64,000 bases of DNA. Source: Astrothelium macrocarpum (Eukaryota > Ascomycota > Dothideomycetes > Trypetheliales > Trypetheliaceae). The stretch covers positions 62,001 to 126,000 of the forward strand of contig JAGEMR010000007.1 in assembly GCA_021030915.1 (NCBI GenBank). The letters are read 5' to 3'. The first letter of the stretch is position 1. Each line of letters starts with the position of its first letter. The position numbers were made by a program, and so were the translations under genes. The notes beneath the pieces were generated by a model that searched no databases, was not told where the DNA came from, and worked only from the letters and a program-made list of their open reading frames with translations. Below, piece by piece: positions 22,535 through 32,502 of the stretch.

Positions 22535-23267
22535 ATGCTGCGCCCGAGCACTCTTAGGGTGTCCAGCGCGGCTTCCGCAGCTCTGTCTTCGACTTCACTA
22601 TGTAGAGCTTCACGGATAGCTCGAACTCTCCAACCCATAACATATCGCCAACAGCAGTCTGTACGAAAAGCTCATGCTATATCCAATCCGACCTTGGCCA
22701 ACATTGAGAAAAGATGGGAGGACATGCCGCCTCAAGAGCAGGCCGAGCTATGGATGCAGCTTCGAGACCGGATGAAGGTGGATTGGCATGAGATGACATT
22801 ACAGGAGAAGAAAGCTGGTATGTCCGAATCTGTTTATCAAAGCGGCCTGGAACTGCAATGAGCTGCCAAAAAACAGCTCATCTCGAGCAGTCTGAGGGAG
22901 ATGTCGTACTGACATGAACAGCATACTGGATCGCTTTCGGCCCCCATGGCCCTCGGGCTCTCACTCCGCCCGGCGAGAATTGGAGAGTTTTTGGCGCAGT
23001 CACGGCCCTAGTCGGCGTTTCTCTGGCCATTTTTGCACTCACTCGCTACTTTGCACGAGATCCTCCAAGGACAATGACAAAGGAGTGGCAGGAACAGACA
23101 AACGAGTATTTGAAGGTAATGCCCCACCGTCACCTTGCCACACATCATTTTCCTATATGGAGAAATAAGATACTCACAATCTCGCTTTTCAGTCTCAAAA
23201 CGTCGAGCCTATTACCGGTGTTTCGTCAGAAGGTTACAAGGGACCGGGCATGGTGCAGAGCAAGTAA
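22535..23267 (+). CDS. cox5: Cytochrome c oxidase subunit IV family (fungal Cox5), mitochondrial
   Basis: Exons 22535-22817, 22922-23115, 23193-23267; 183 aa. A nuclear-encoded subunit of respiratory complex IV in the inner mitochondrial membrane. Seen: an Arg/Ser-rich presequence (about 45 aa), the matrix segment IEKRWEDMPPQEQAELWMQL, the conserved YWIAFGPHGPR, one TM helix (VFGAVTALVGVSLAIFALTRYF) and the C-terminal EWQEQTNEYLKSQNVEPITG. All three junctions restore family sequence in phase. The ATG at 22535 is chosen because it opens the presequence; no in-frame upstream Met is needed. Confidence 0.93.
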
Positions 23268-23980
23268 AATTTGATCGACCTTTACCCAAAATTTCTCCCA
23301 AACTGTAGCATAGAGATCGAGAGAAAGATGCTGCTATACCATCAATACCATTTGGACTGGGAATTGGGCCGTTGAGCTTCAAAACCAAATGGGGATCTGG
23401 GCGTTTGTATACTGCCTTGTATCTAGTGTCCCTCAAACTGTACAGCAATAGAGTGATTTAAAGTCATCGTTTTCTTCAACCATATCACAAGACACCGTGA
23501 TCCTGAATGAGTTCCAAAATTTTCTTTTGCAACAGAATTGTCAAAGTCTATGCGCTACTATTACATATCTACATACCTACGGCCATGTGTTTGGTAAGAC
23601 GGTCCAGCATCTTATTACCAAGCTCCAAACGCCGATCGCAAAAGCATCCAGGATTATGGCTGCTTGTTTACCTGGTAATTGTTGTCCCTCTTTCTCTGCC
23701 AACGGATCTTGTGCAACCGCACCAAGAAATGGTAAAACAACGCCGGTTGAGTTCTCCCGTCTCTGAGCTGCCTGACACTCTGTACAAGCGGTTTCCGGCT
23801 CAGCCTATTGACCTTATCGTTTCTTGCCAACCATCTATCGATCCCGCAAGCACACTTTATTCAATCAGTCTGCTGATTGCGGTCCATTACGACATGGAGC
23901 TCTTCTTTCTCATCGCACGTTCTTTCTCGATGGCAAAGTTAGTATTAATTCTTTCCAGTTGCAACTCAGTTCCAGCCAAC
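23268..23980. other. Convergent 3' flanks of COX IV and the Rab gene
   Basis: About 0.7 kb. A long plus-strand open frame (23507-24217) runs antisense into the Rab gene and lacks any domain; I treat it as chance. Confidence 0.55.
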
Positions 23981-24877
23981 TCAACAACATCCTCCTCTTC
24001 CTCTCCCTCCCTTTCCCGCAGCATCATTCAGCCCCAAATTAATCGTCCTCGACGCATTCGCATTACCACTCCCTGCATTCGGGCCCTTCACCCCACTCCT
24101 CCGATCATTCAGATCATATTTTCCCGCCTCGATATTCTGATATATCCGCTCCGCGACCTCCAAAAACGCCCTCTCCACACCCTCCCCGCTCTTCGCGCTC
24201 GTCTCTACGTACTGTAGCACGCCGTTCGCGCGACACCACTCCTCGGCCTCCTCGCGCGTCACCTGTCGCGGATTCTGCGGCTCCAGCGACGACGATCCCG
24301 TGGAGGAGGTGAGCGATGCGGAGCTCGCAAGATCGAGCTTGTTGCCAACGAGCACGACGACGATGCCGTCCTCGGCGATCTGACGCAGATCGTGCAGCCA
24401 CGCGGTGACGCTCTGGAAGGTGGCGCGCCGGGTGATGTCGAAGACGAGCAGCGCGCCTGAGGCACCGCGGAAGTAGCTGCGCGTGATGGATTTGTAGGTT
24501 TCTTGCCCAGCTGTGTCCCAGAGAGAGAGCTTCATGTGCTTTTGCGGGGGTTCTGGGCCTTGCGCATCGCCATTGGGAGGAGGGTTGGTGTTTTTGGATG
24601 ATTTGGAACGAGTTGTAAGAGAAGGATCGTTGATGTGGAGGGATTTGGATGCGGGAGGCCCGACAGGGACGATACGGGAGCCAAATTCGACGCCGATGGT
24701 TACATCGTGGTGGGGTGTGAAGCGGCCTTCGCAAAGGCGGATTGTGAGCTAGGGATTGTAAGTTGGTTGGTCTCAGGAAGTAGTGGTGCAGGGCAGGTGC
24801 AGTCGTACGCTGCTCTTTCCGGAGCCGGAATCGCCCAAAGAGACAATCTTAGCTATATAGTCCCATGGCTGGGACAT
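23981..24877 (-). CDS. Rab4-like small GTPase with interswitch insertion
   Basis: Exons on the minus strand: 24877-24809 and 24748-23981; 278 aa, against about 210-220 for most Rabs. A membrane-traffic GTPase, probably acting in endosomal recycling if truly Rab4. Seen: P-loop GDSGSGKSS (res 15-23), VTIGVEFGSR (switch I and effector region), WDTAGQETYKSITRSYFRGA (switch II), GNKLDL, ETSAKSGE, and a C-terminal GGCC for double geranylgeranylation. About 41 Pro/Ser/Lys-rich residues (54-94) sit between GSRIVPVG and MKLSLWDTAG, where Rabs normally have a tight beta2-beta3 turn. A second Ser-rich insertion of about 20 aa follows NKLDL. Both are in frame with no splice sites, so they appear real. 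Confidence 0.88.
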
Positions 24878-25256
24878 GATCGAATGGGCGGCGCAAGATG
24901 GTGGAAGGGAAGATGTAGAAGTAGGAGAAACTGGCGTTGTGTCATGGGTATGACGATGAACGCATGTTGGCGTGCTGCGGGCCGAACCAGCCTTCTATCC
25001 CTCCACCGCCACTACCTAGGCCCTTCCTAATTACCCTTCAAAAGTCTTTTCTAGAAGCCTGATCCGTCCTGTCAGCTCTCAGGCAGCAGACTGGTTGACG
25101 TGAGGTACTCGGTGACGTGTGCCGCTGTACCGCCTTTGTCACGCTCGCAACGCCTTCGACTCACTCCAGCTCCGCCAAATCACTGATACAAGCCGTTTAC
25201 CAAGACATCATTATTTGCTCTGTGCGGACCCGAAGTCTGCGGCCTTAGTGGCCATC
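24878..25256. other. Short divergent promoter, Rab (-) and CTL (+)
   Basis: 379 bp between divergent starts. No motif could be assigned with confidence. Confidence 0.5.
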
Positions 25257-27613
25257 ATGTTTTCTGAATGTAAGTGTCTATTGTTGCTGCAGACCGGAGC
25301 TTATCACGATGGGCTCGGACATGCCGTGTTCGCGTGACCGAATACTGAACCTGCTCCTCCATAGATGCCTCTCGTTTCCTTGCGCAATCACAGTCACGAC
25401 TATCTCTTGGTCAGCCGGATCAAAGCACACATGGGCGACCTCATCCGGATCGACGACGTGGTCTCCAGGGCTCCTCCCGATTCCAAACTTCACGATCTTT
25501 CCTTCCCAGACCAACAATGGGTAATCCGTACGGACCGTCAGCGTCACAGATATCGAGATTTCCCTTTGCAGCAAGAGGCTCAACTCAACAGGCGCCGCTT
25601 TTTTACAGTGCAACAGATGAGTTTCGGGAGGAGGATGATGTCGAAGAGCATGAGAGAGAGGTGGCCGACTTTTATGCGATGCAAAGATCGAGGCGGCAGA
25701 TCGGGGCAAGTACATTAACGGAATCGACCTCTGGGGACGACGCGGGAAGTCGTACGTCTGGTGATGATGATGGCGGCAATGGAGACGCTATCGGAACACA
25801 AGATTTTGGCAGAGGAAAAGGAATACGCAGTTCTTGGAAAGGCAGCCCTTCGATGCGATTTGATAGACCCAGAAAGGCAGAGACAATACCAGAAAGAGAA
25901 CCAGCGCCGAATCACTCTGATGTCAGTGGTCCAAGCAGCCAAGGCAAGGACAAACTGATTGAGGTGGATCTTGCATCAACTATGCGGGAGAGCATAGATA
26001 ATGTGAAGAAGGAGGACGCATCACCTGACATTGACCCAGATTATGATGATCGGCCTGCTCCTTTTCAGCAATTTAGGACCACACCAGGAATCAAGACTTC
26101 GCGCTACTTGCAAACCTTTATGCCGGTAGAGACGGATGAGGAGGCGGCATTGGAAAATCCACGACCACCAAGTCCAGATCGCGAAAGCGTGCCTGCTACA
26201 GTCACGGCAGGCAATCCAGAGCCTCCTCGCCATGATCAGTTTTGGGCGACATTATACTGGATATCGTTGGCTTCCATGTTTGCCAGTTTTGTTCTCGTAT
26301 ATCTGCATACCTCAGCGCCGACGAAACGACGTCCATTGGGCGATACAATATACACGACCTTGCATGCCTCGTTTGATCTTTTGGCCGTGGATACACTCAT
26401 CGCCATTGTCGTAGCCCTGTTGTGGCTCTCTACTCTGCGATCCTTTGCCCGACCACTGGTCCACCTGATCCTAATAGGTGTCCCTGTGATTCTCATTTCT
26501 TTCAGCATATACCCCCTGGTATCCAGCTACAAAGGCGTTTGGCATGGATCTAGCGTACAAGACAAAGTAATGCGCTGGCTCTCCTTTCTCCCCACCATCT
26601 TCGCCATCATCTGGACATTCACCGTCTACCGCTCGCGCCACTCTCTCAGCCGCGCCATCGAGACCCTCGAATTCGCCTGCCGCATCCTCGCCACCAGCCC
26701 CGTCCTCGTCCTGTTCGGCTTCGCAACCCTCACCTTCGTCGTCGTCTGGACCTGGCTCTGGCTCGCCATGTTCACCCGCGTGTTTCTCGGCGGCCACCTC
26801 GCCTCCATCGGCGGCGGCAGCAAGAACCTCTTCATCCTCGACCTCAGCACCTGGTGGCTCGGCGCCTTCTTCTGCCTCGTCTACCTCTGGACGCTCGCCA
26901 TCGCATCGGGCATCCAGCGCGCCACCGCCGCCGCCACCGTCTCACAGTGGTACTTCCACCGACTGACTGTCCCCGCGCCGTCCTCGCGCGCCGTCGTCAC
27001 CGCCTCCTTCACCCACGCCACGGGGCCCTTATTCGGCACCATCTGCCTATCGACCCTCCTCGCCCTCGCCATCCGCCTCCCATTGCTCCTCCTCCCCCGC
27101 CGCCTCGCGGCTCTCGTCTCCTTCGCAGCGGCCTCCCTCCTTCCCACCCAGCTCACCACCCTCACGCACCCGCTCACCCTCACCTACGCCGCTATCCACT
27201 CCCTCCCGCTCGCCCCCGCGGCCCGCGCCCTCGCAAACCTCCGCTTCGTGCCCCCGTCCACCACCTTCACCCCGCTATCCACCCCGGGCAACCCTGGCCC
27301 GGCATACCGCCTCGCGAAGCTCCTCCTGCACGCGACCCGCGCGGTGGCAGCGCTCGCGCTCGGCTTCGCGGGCTGGGTAAGGACCGCGCGCGCGCTTGCC
27401 GTACCCGGTGTTGCGGCGACGCTGCGGGGAAGCGGATACGCGTATGTGGTGGGATTGCTGGCGGGGGCGCTCGGGTGGGGTGTGTTGGGTGCGGTGGAGG
27501 GAGTGGTGGTGGGCGTGCTGGATGCGGCGGTGGTGTGTTGGGGGAGCGAGACGCAGGCAAGGGGTGGGGAGGCGAGGTATTGTCGGGAGGCGGGAGAGGT
27601 GTTTGGGGAATGA
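25257..27613 (+). CDS. CTL/PNS1-type (SLC44, choline transporter-like) membrane protein
   Basis: Exon 1 is 25257-25269 (13 bp) and exon 2 is 25365-27613; 753 aa. SLC44 proteins are multi-pass membrane proteins proposed to move choline or related solutes; function in filamentous fungi is uncertain. Seen: a long acidic, Ser-rich cytosolic N-terminus (about 290 aa), a first TM after HDQFWATLYWISLASMFAS, a large loop, then about ten TM helices including LDLSTWWLGAFFCLVYLWTL. The family hallmark SGIQRATAAATVSQWYFHR follows, then an amphipathic and small-residue-rich C-terminus. Coding GC rises sharply at about 26570, with a C-rich arm followed by a G-rich arm from about 27400 to the stop. Confidence 0.85.
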
Positions 27614-28198
27614 GAGGGTGGGCGATTGTGGTTGATGGAGGGAGCATAAGTTTGCTATTGCGCCACGTCAAGATGGAGAAGGGTATGGGTGTTGGGGCTC
27701 GGAGTTTTGGGGGCAGATGTTTGCTTGCATGGGATGGGACAGAATAGACACTTGCATCATTGTAGCAAGGCGCCTTGTTATGCTAAGTAGGACAGCTAGT
27801 GATTAGCTTGGATACGTAGCATAATTGAAACGTCATTTGCATGCTATGCTCAAGCTTTAATGAGGAGCTCCCCGAAATACCTTAACCCTCCTGTTGGTTA
27901 TGCGTGGCCTAATATATGTTTCTCCAAATGACAGTTTCCTAGAAGAACAGTGAAAATTGATTGTCTTGAATGTGACCTTTGGTTGATCAATGAAACTTGC
28001 TCCGGTATTGGATGTATCTTACCGACTAGCTAAATTTGAACTGCTTCATCCTTGAGAATCCCTTATCGATAAGCTACTAATGACGCAATCTTCTGCTAAT
28101 TCCCAATTACCTATTACACTACCCAATGTCATCGCCGTCGATGTTTTTGCAGTCACCTCCTCTTTCTAGCCTTCTATCCGCTGACGGGATTGTCGTGT
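27614..28198. other. Intergenic, CTL 3' flank and SelO promoter
   Basis: AT-rich spacer between tandem plus-strand genes. No gene seen. Confidence 0.6.
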
Positions 28199-30187
28199 AT
28201 GCTAACTCGCGCTCTCCGTCGCGCGCAGGCCATCGCTGTCACCGTACCACAGAAACAGATCTCATTTCTCGAAAGAAGTATGCACGAAAACGCTAATGGT
28301 GAACGAGCCGCCACTCAATCTCTACACAATATAATCAAGACGAAAGTGTTCACCGATTCTCTTCCTCCTGATTCTAAATACCCCACACCTTCAGACTCCC
28401 ACAAAGCAGATCGCTCTGAATTGGGCCCTCGATTAGTCAAAGGAGCGCTTTACACTTTTGTCAGACCAGAACCAGCAGAAGAGCCAGAGCTACTTGCAGT
28501 CAGCCCAAGAGCGCTAATTGATGTTGGTCTGAGCCCGGAAGAATCAAAATCAGAAGAGTTCAAGCAATTAGTATCGGGCAACAAGATTTTGTGGGACGAA
28601 GAGAAGGAAGAAGGGGTCTACCCATGGGCACAATGCTATGGCGGCTACCAATTCGGTCAATGGGCTGGCCAACTAGGTGATGGACGGGCCATCTCCCTAT
28701 TCGAAACCTACAACACCCACACCAACACTAGTTATGAGATACAATTGAAAGGCGCGGGGAAAACACCATACTCACGTTTCGCCGACGGAAAAGCCGTTCT
28801 CCGATCCAGCATCCGCGAATTCGTCGTCTCAGAAGCCCTACATGCCCTTCGAATCCCTACTACTCGCGCTCTTTCCCTCACATTCCTTCCACACTCCAAA
28901 GTCCAGCGCGAGCGTGTCGAGCCCGGTGCAATCGTCTGTCGTGCTGCGCAATCATGGATTCGAATCGGTACCTTTGACCTTTTGCGCGCGCGTAGTGACC
29001 GCGCTCTCATTCGACAGCTGGCTGAGTACGTGGCGACCAAGGTCTTGGGTGGTTGGACTTCACATCCAGGGAAGCTGCCTAAGGGAGATGTGAATGAGAC
29101 GGCGATTGACCCTCCGAGAGGAATTGAGCCAGAGAAGATTGAGGGTGAGGGTAAGAGCGCAGAAAATCGATTTACAAGACTCTTCCGGGAGATTACAAGG
29201 AGGAATGCAAAGACTGTAGCGGCTTGGCAGGCTTACGCCTTCACAAATGGTGTGCTCAATACGGACAATACATCAATCTTTGGGCTGAGCATAGATTTTG
29301 GCCCATTTGCTTTTTTGGATAACTTCGATCCGAGCTATACCCCGAATCATGACGATTTCATGTTGCGATATGCATATCGTAATCAGCCGTCAATAATCTG
29401 GTGGAATTTGGTGCGCCTTGGAGAAGCCCTTGGCGAGCTTATTGGCGCCGGCGACAGAGTTGACGAAGACGAATTCGCAAATGAGGGCGTACGAAAGGAT
29501 TGGGCGGGTGAGCTCGTTGAACGGGCAGAGAACATTATCCAGCAGGTCGGCGAAGAGTACAAGGCAGTCTTCATGGCAGAGTATAAACGCCTGATGACCT
29601 TGAGATTAGGACTCAAACAAAGCAAGCAGGAGGATTTTGATGAGTTGTATTCGGAGCTACTGGATACCTTGGAGGCACTGGAGCTAGATTTCAACCACAC
29701 GTTCAGGAGATTGAGTAATTTTACAATGAAAGATGTGGAGACTGACGAAGCACGGAAAGATGCAGCTGGGAAGTTCTTTCACAAGGAAGGACTGACTGGG
29801 ATAGATAAGGATGAGGGCAAAGCAAAGGAGAGGATTGCCAAATGGCTTGATAAATGGAGAGCAAGAGTCGTGGAAGATTGGGGAGAAGGGCAAGATGAGA
29901 AAAGAATAGCTGAGATGAAGCAGATTAATCCAAAGGTGGGTCCATCCTCGGTTTGAAGTTTTGTGAGAGTACTCATCTTGGCCTAGTTTGTGCCACGGTC
30001 GTGGATCTTGGATGAACTCATCGATAGAGTAGAGAAAAAGGGTGAGCGCGAAATATTAGGCCACATTATGGAGATGACACTGTCGCCATTCAAAGATGAA
30101 TGGGGCTTTGATCGCGAAGAGGAGAATAGGTTCTGCGGAGATGTGCCTAAATACAATAGGGCAATGCAGTGCAGCTGTAGCTCATAG
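28199..30187 (+). CDS. SelO-family protein AMPylator, mitochondrial (Cys form)
   Basis: Exons 28199-29935 and 29987-30187; 645 aa. SelO is a pseudokinase-fold enzyme that transfers AMP to Ser/Thr/Tyr of target proteins, located in mitochondria (Fmp40 in yeast). Seen: an Arg-rich presequence (MLTRALRRAQ), YPWAQCYGGYQFGQWAGQLG, KGAGKTPYSRFADGKAVLRS, an NTDNTSIFGLSIDFGPFAFL catalytic segment, and RYAYRNQPSI. The tail is MQCSCSS: the antepenultimate residue, Sec in vertebrate SelO, is Cys here, as expected in fungi lacking Sec insertion. The ATG at 28199 opens the presequence; frames upstream have no suitable Met. Confidence 0.94.
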
Positions 30188-30790
30188 GAGGCATTAGATG
30201 TCAAAGGTCCGTCACTGGCCGACGAAAAATCCATCACGCAAAGACAGATCCATCATTCAGCGGTTTCAAGTCTCGCGCTCGCGAATTTACGAAATCATAG
30301 TCAATACCCTAGTGTTGTTTAGGCCCTTTCCCACTAAAACATAGGCTCTGACGAGAAAGTTTAGTAGTTCTGGGTTTCACTGGTGAGTGTACCATTTTCT
30401 AATATTTTTCCAACATCACGATTATAGCAAACCAATACAATTTTACTTTCTAGATGTGATTCAGATATTTATTATGTAGTTTCATATCATTCAGAGGTTA
30501 TTTTCGGTTTTAGTTAGCTTTCTGTATTGGTTAAATTGATGCTAAACCTCCTTTTATCTTGCGAGTTTCAGAATCATAGTTTCAGAATTCCATATTAAAA
30601 ATGTATGGCTGTTGCCTGGCGCAGTCTCTTACTCGTTCACTGTTGCCTGGACCTGACTCAGCGGGGTAGCTGCAGACTTTCGTCTCTTCGTTCTTTTCGT
30701 ACTCTTATTACCCATTCCATCCAACTCACACTCCTGTCAAAACGGTCCAGACCCCGTTTCAGCCGGCCTAAACGCCCTGTTACAAGCTAC
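30188..30790. other. AT-rich spacer
   Basis: Markedly AT-rich between 30300 and 30600. An in-frame extension of the pseudogene reading frame exists upstream of 30791 but starts without a good context. Confidence 0.5.
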
Positions 30791-31187
30791 ATGTTCCCTA
30801 TGCAAGAACGCTGGCTAAAGTTGGCGGGATTAGAAGTAGTAATAAACAAGCTAGCAGCCCTACTACGCGAGCCGGTCATCGCATATGTTTCTGGTCAGGA
30901 CCTTGAATTTGTTGCCCCTGAAGATAGACAGAGCCTGCAAAGATGCATTGAAGACACAAAACTTCTTGTTGAACCGTCGAAACGATATTTACAAGAGCTG
31001 AAATCCAAAACGGTGTTGACATTCGCTTTTCAAGACATTTTAGCCCAAGTGATACATTTATTCACGTTTATGCTTGAGACTTTGGTGGATGAATTTCAGA
31101 AATTTCTCTATTTCACAACGGAGTATGAAAAAAGCAAAATGTCACAATCCGGAATCATTAATCCATTCCACGATCAAATTGATAAAG

Positions 31188-31410
31188 GATGGAGGGAATT
31201 TGAACAATCTATCACTGAACTAAGAAATTCCCTGGTGTTTACTGACAAGTTAGTCAATTTATAATATTTGTTCAAATGTAGATTGACATGTCACTCTTAG
31301 GCAGCGTTCTACCTTCCCCCAGATCAGCATCGACAATGCTATTACACAGGACCTTCTTACACCCTTGATCCCTGTAAAAGTACTTGGTCACGGAGGCCAA
31401 GTTGTTAAAA
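31188..31410 (+). repeat. Copy 1 of a 223-bp tandem duplication
   Basis: The same sequence recurs 223 bases downstream. Over the 214 bases I could align by eye there are 14 mismatches, 13 of them transitions. The copy contains exon end, a 52-bp intron (GTTAGT to TTAG) and the next exon start. Confidence 0.9.
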
Positions 31411-31633
31411 GATGGAGGGAATTTGAACAATCTATCACTGAACTAAAAAATTTCTTGGTGTTTACTGGCTGGTTAGTCAATCTATAACATTTGTTTAAAT
31501 GTAGATTGACATGTCACCTTTAGGCAGCGTTCCACCTTCCCCCGGATCAGCATCGACAATGCTATTACACAGGACCTTTTTACACCCTTGATCCCTGTAA
31601 AAGTACTTGGTCACGGAGGCCAAGCCGTTGTTG
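31411..31633 (+). repeat. Copy 2 of a 223-bp tandem duplication
   Basis: Second copy, directly abutting the first. Its own donor (GTTAGT at 31472) and acceptor (TTTAG ending 31523) are intact, so splicing from either copy into the kinase exon keeps frame. Confidence 0.9.
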
Positions 31634-32502
31634 AGTGCGTTCAAGTGGGAAGAACAGCATGCTTCTGTGCTCGAAAGTCGTTTTTCGTCCGCTCGGACAA
31701 AGATCGTGAGGCGGTTCAAGGCGAAGCTTGCACTGAGCTACGACATATGATAAAACTCTCCCCTCATCACCACATTACCACACCGGTCCTGGCGAACCTT
31801 GAGGATGATAAATTCTGTATTGTTATGATTCCGGTGGCAGAAGGCGGCTCATTAGCTTCCTTTCTCAGAAATATCAGCCTTAATCCAGAAAAGTTTGATT
31901 TCACCGATTACGAAACACTTCGGCATTGCTTCGGCTGTCTTACGATGACGATGACTCATATACACGAAGCTAGTATCCGATACAAAGACATCAAAGTCTA
32001 AAACATTCTTGTCCACAAAGGCGAAGTTATTTTCTCTGATTTCGGTACAGCGTATGACTTTAACCTTGGTCCGGATGGCCGCAGCACTACAGAAGGGTAC
32101 CCTGGCGCTCAGACCTGGATCAACAGCGCACCTGAAGTCCATTTAAGGGAGCCGCGCAATCGCAAGTCAGACATGTTCTCCCTTGGAGTGGTCCTATACA
32201 AGGTTCTTTCAGTTTTCGAGCCCCAGCTCGAATTTCAAAAGCCTGGATTTTACTTTGAGAAAATTGAAGAAATGATCGCCAAAATCGAGCAGGTAAAATC
32301 AGGAGGTGGCCAGTTGGCTTTGCCAATGACAGTATACAATGTTGTCACTGCTATGCTTATGAGGGACCAATCTGTTCGCATCAATAGCACAGACGCACTT
32401 ACCAAACTGAAGGGCCATAGGGAATTGTTCTGTGATCAGTGTTGGGTTGCTTTGGGGAACACAATCGAGAACGATTCTCGATTGAAAATTGATGGAATCT
32501 AG

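Larger units (their letters stand above)
30791..32502 (+). pseudogene. Protein-kinase-domain gene with helical N-terminus, interrupted by a nonsense codon
   Basis: A consistent model is 30791-31248, 31301-31471, 31524-32502. Phases agree throughout, giving 536 codons including one internal TAA at 31999-32001. The N-terminal 150 aa are helical and resemble N-terminal regions of fungal kinase or STAND proteins. The kinase part shows VLGHGGQAVVECVQ (glycine loop, weak), CARKSF (the usual Lys position), MIPVAEGGSLASFL (hinge), YKDIKV-stop-NILVHKG (catalytic loop), SDFGTAYD (DFG), SAPEVH (APE) and SDMFSLGVVLYKV. The stop lies where related kinases have DIKPQNIL, so CAA-to-TAA is a simple explanation. 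A 223-bp tandem duplication covers the first intron and its flanks. It lies in a gene-poor region. Confidence 0.75.

Noticed and set aside
23507..24217. 236-codon plus-strand open frame
   Set aside because: It overlaps the 3' end of the Rab gene antisense. Its first part is low-quality sequence with no domain; the later part mirrors the Rab C-rich arm.
26854..27747. 297-codon open frame in another frame of the CTL gene
   Set aside because: A shadow in the GC-rich arm; it is almost entirely Arg, Pro and His, then Gly.
31188..31633. Reading the tandem repeat as a transposon footprint or LTR
   Set aside because: The unit contains exon and intron sequence of the kinase gene itself and lacks LTR-type ends, so a local duplication explains it.
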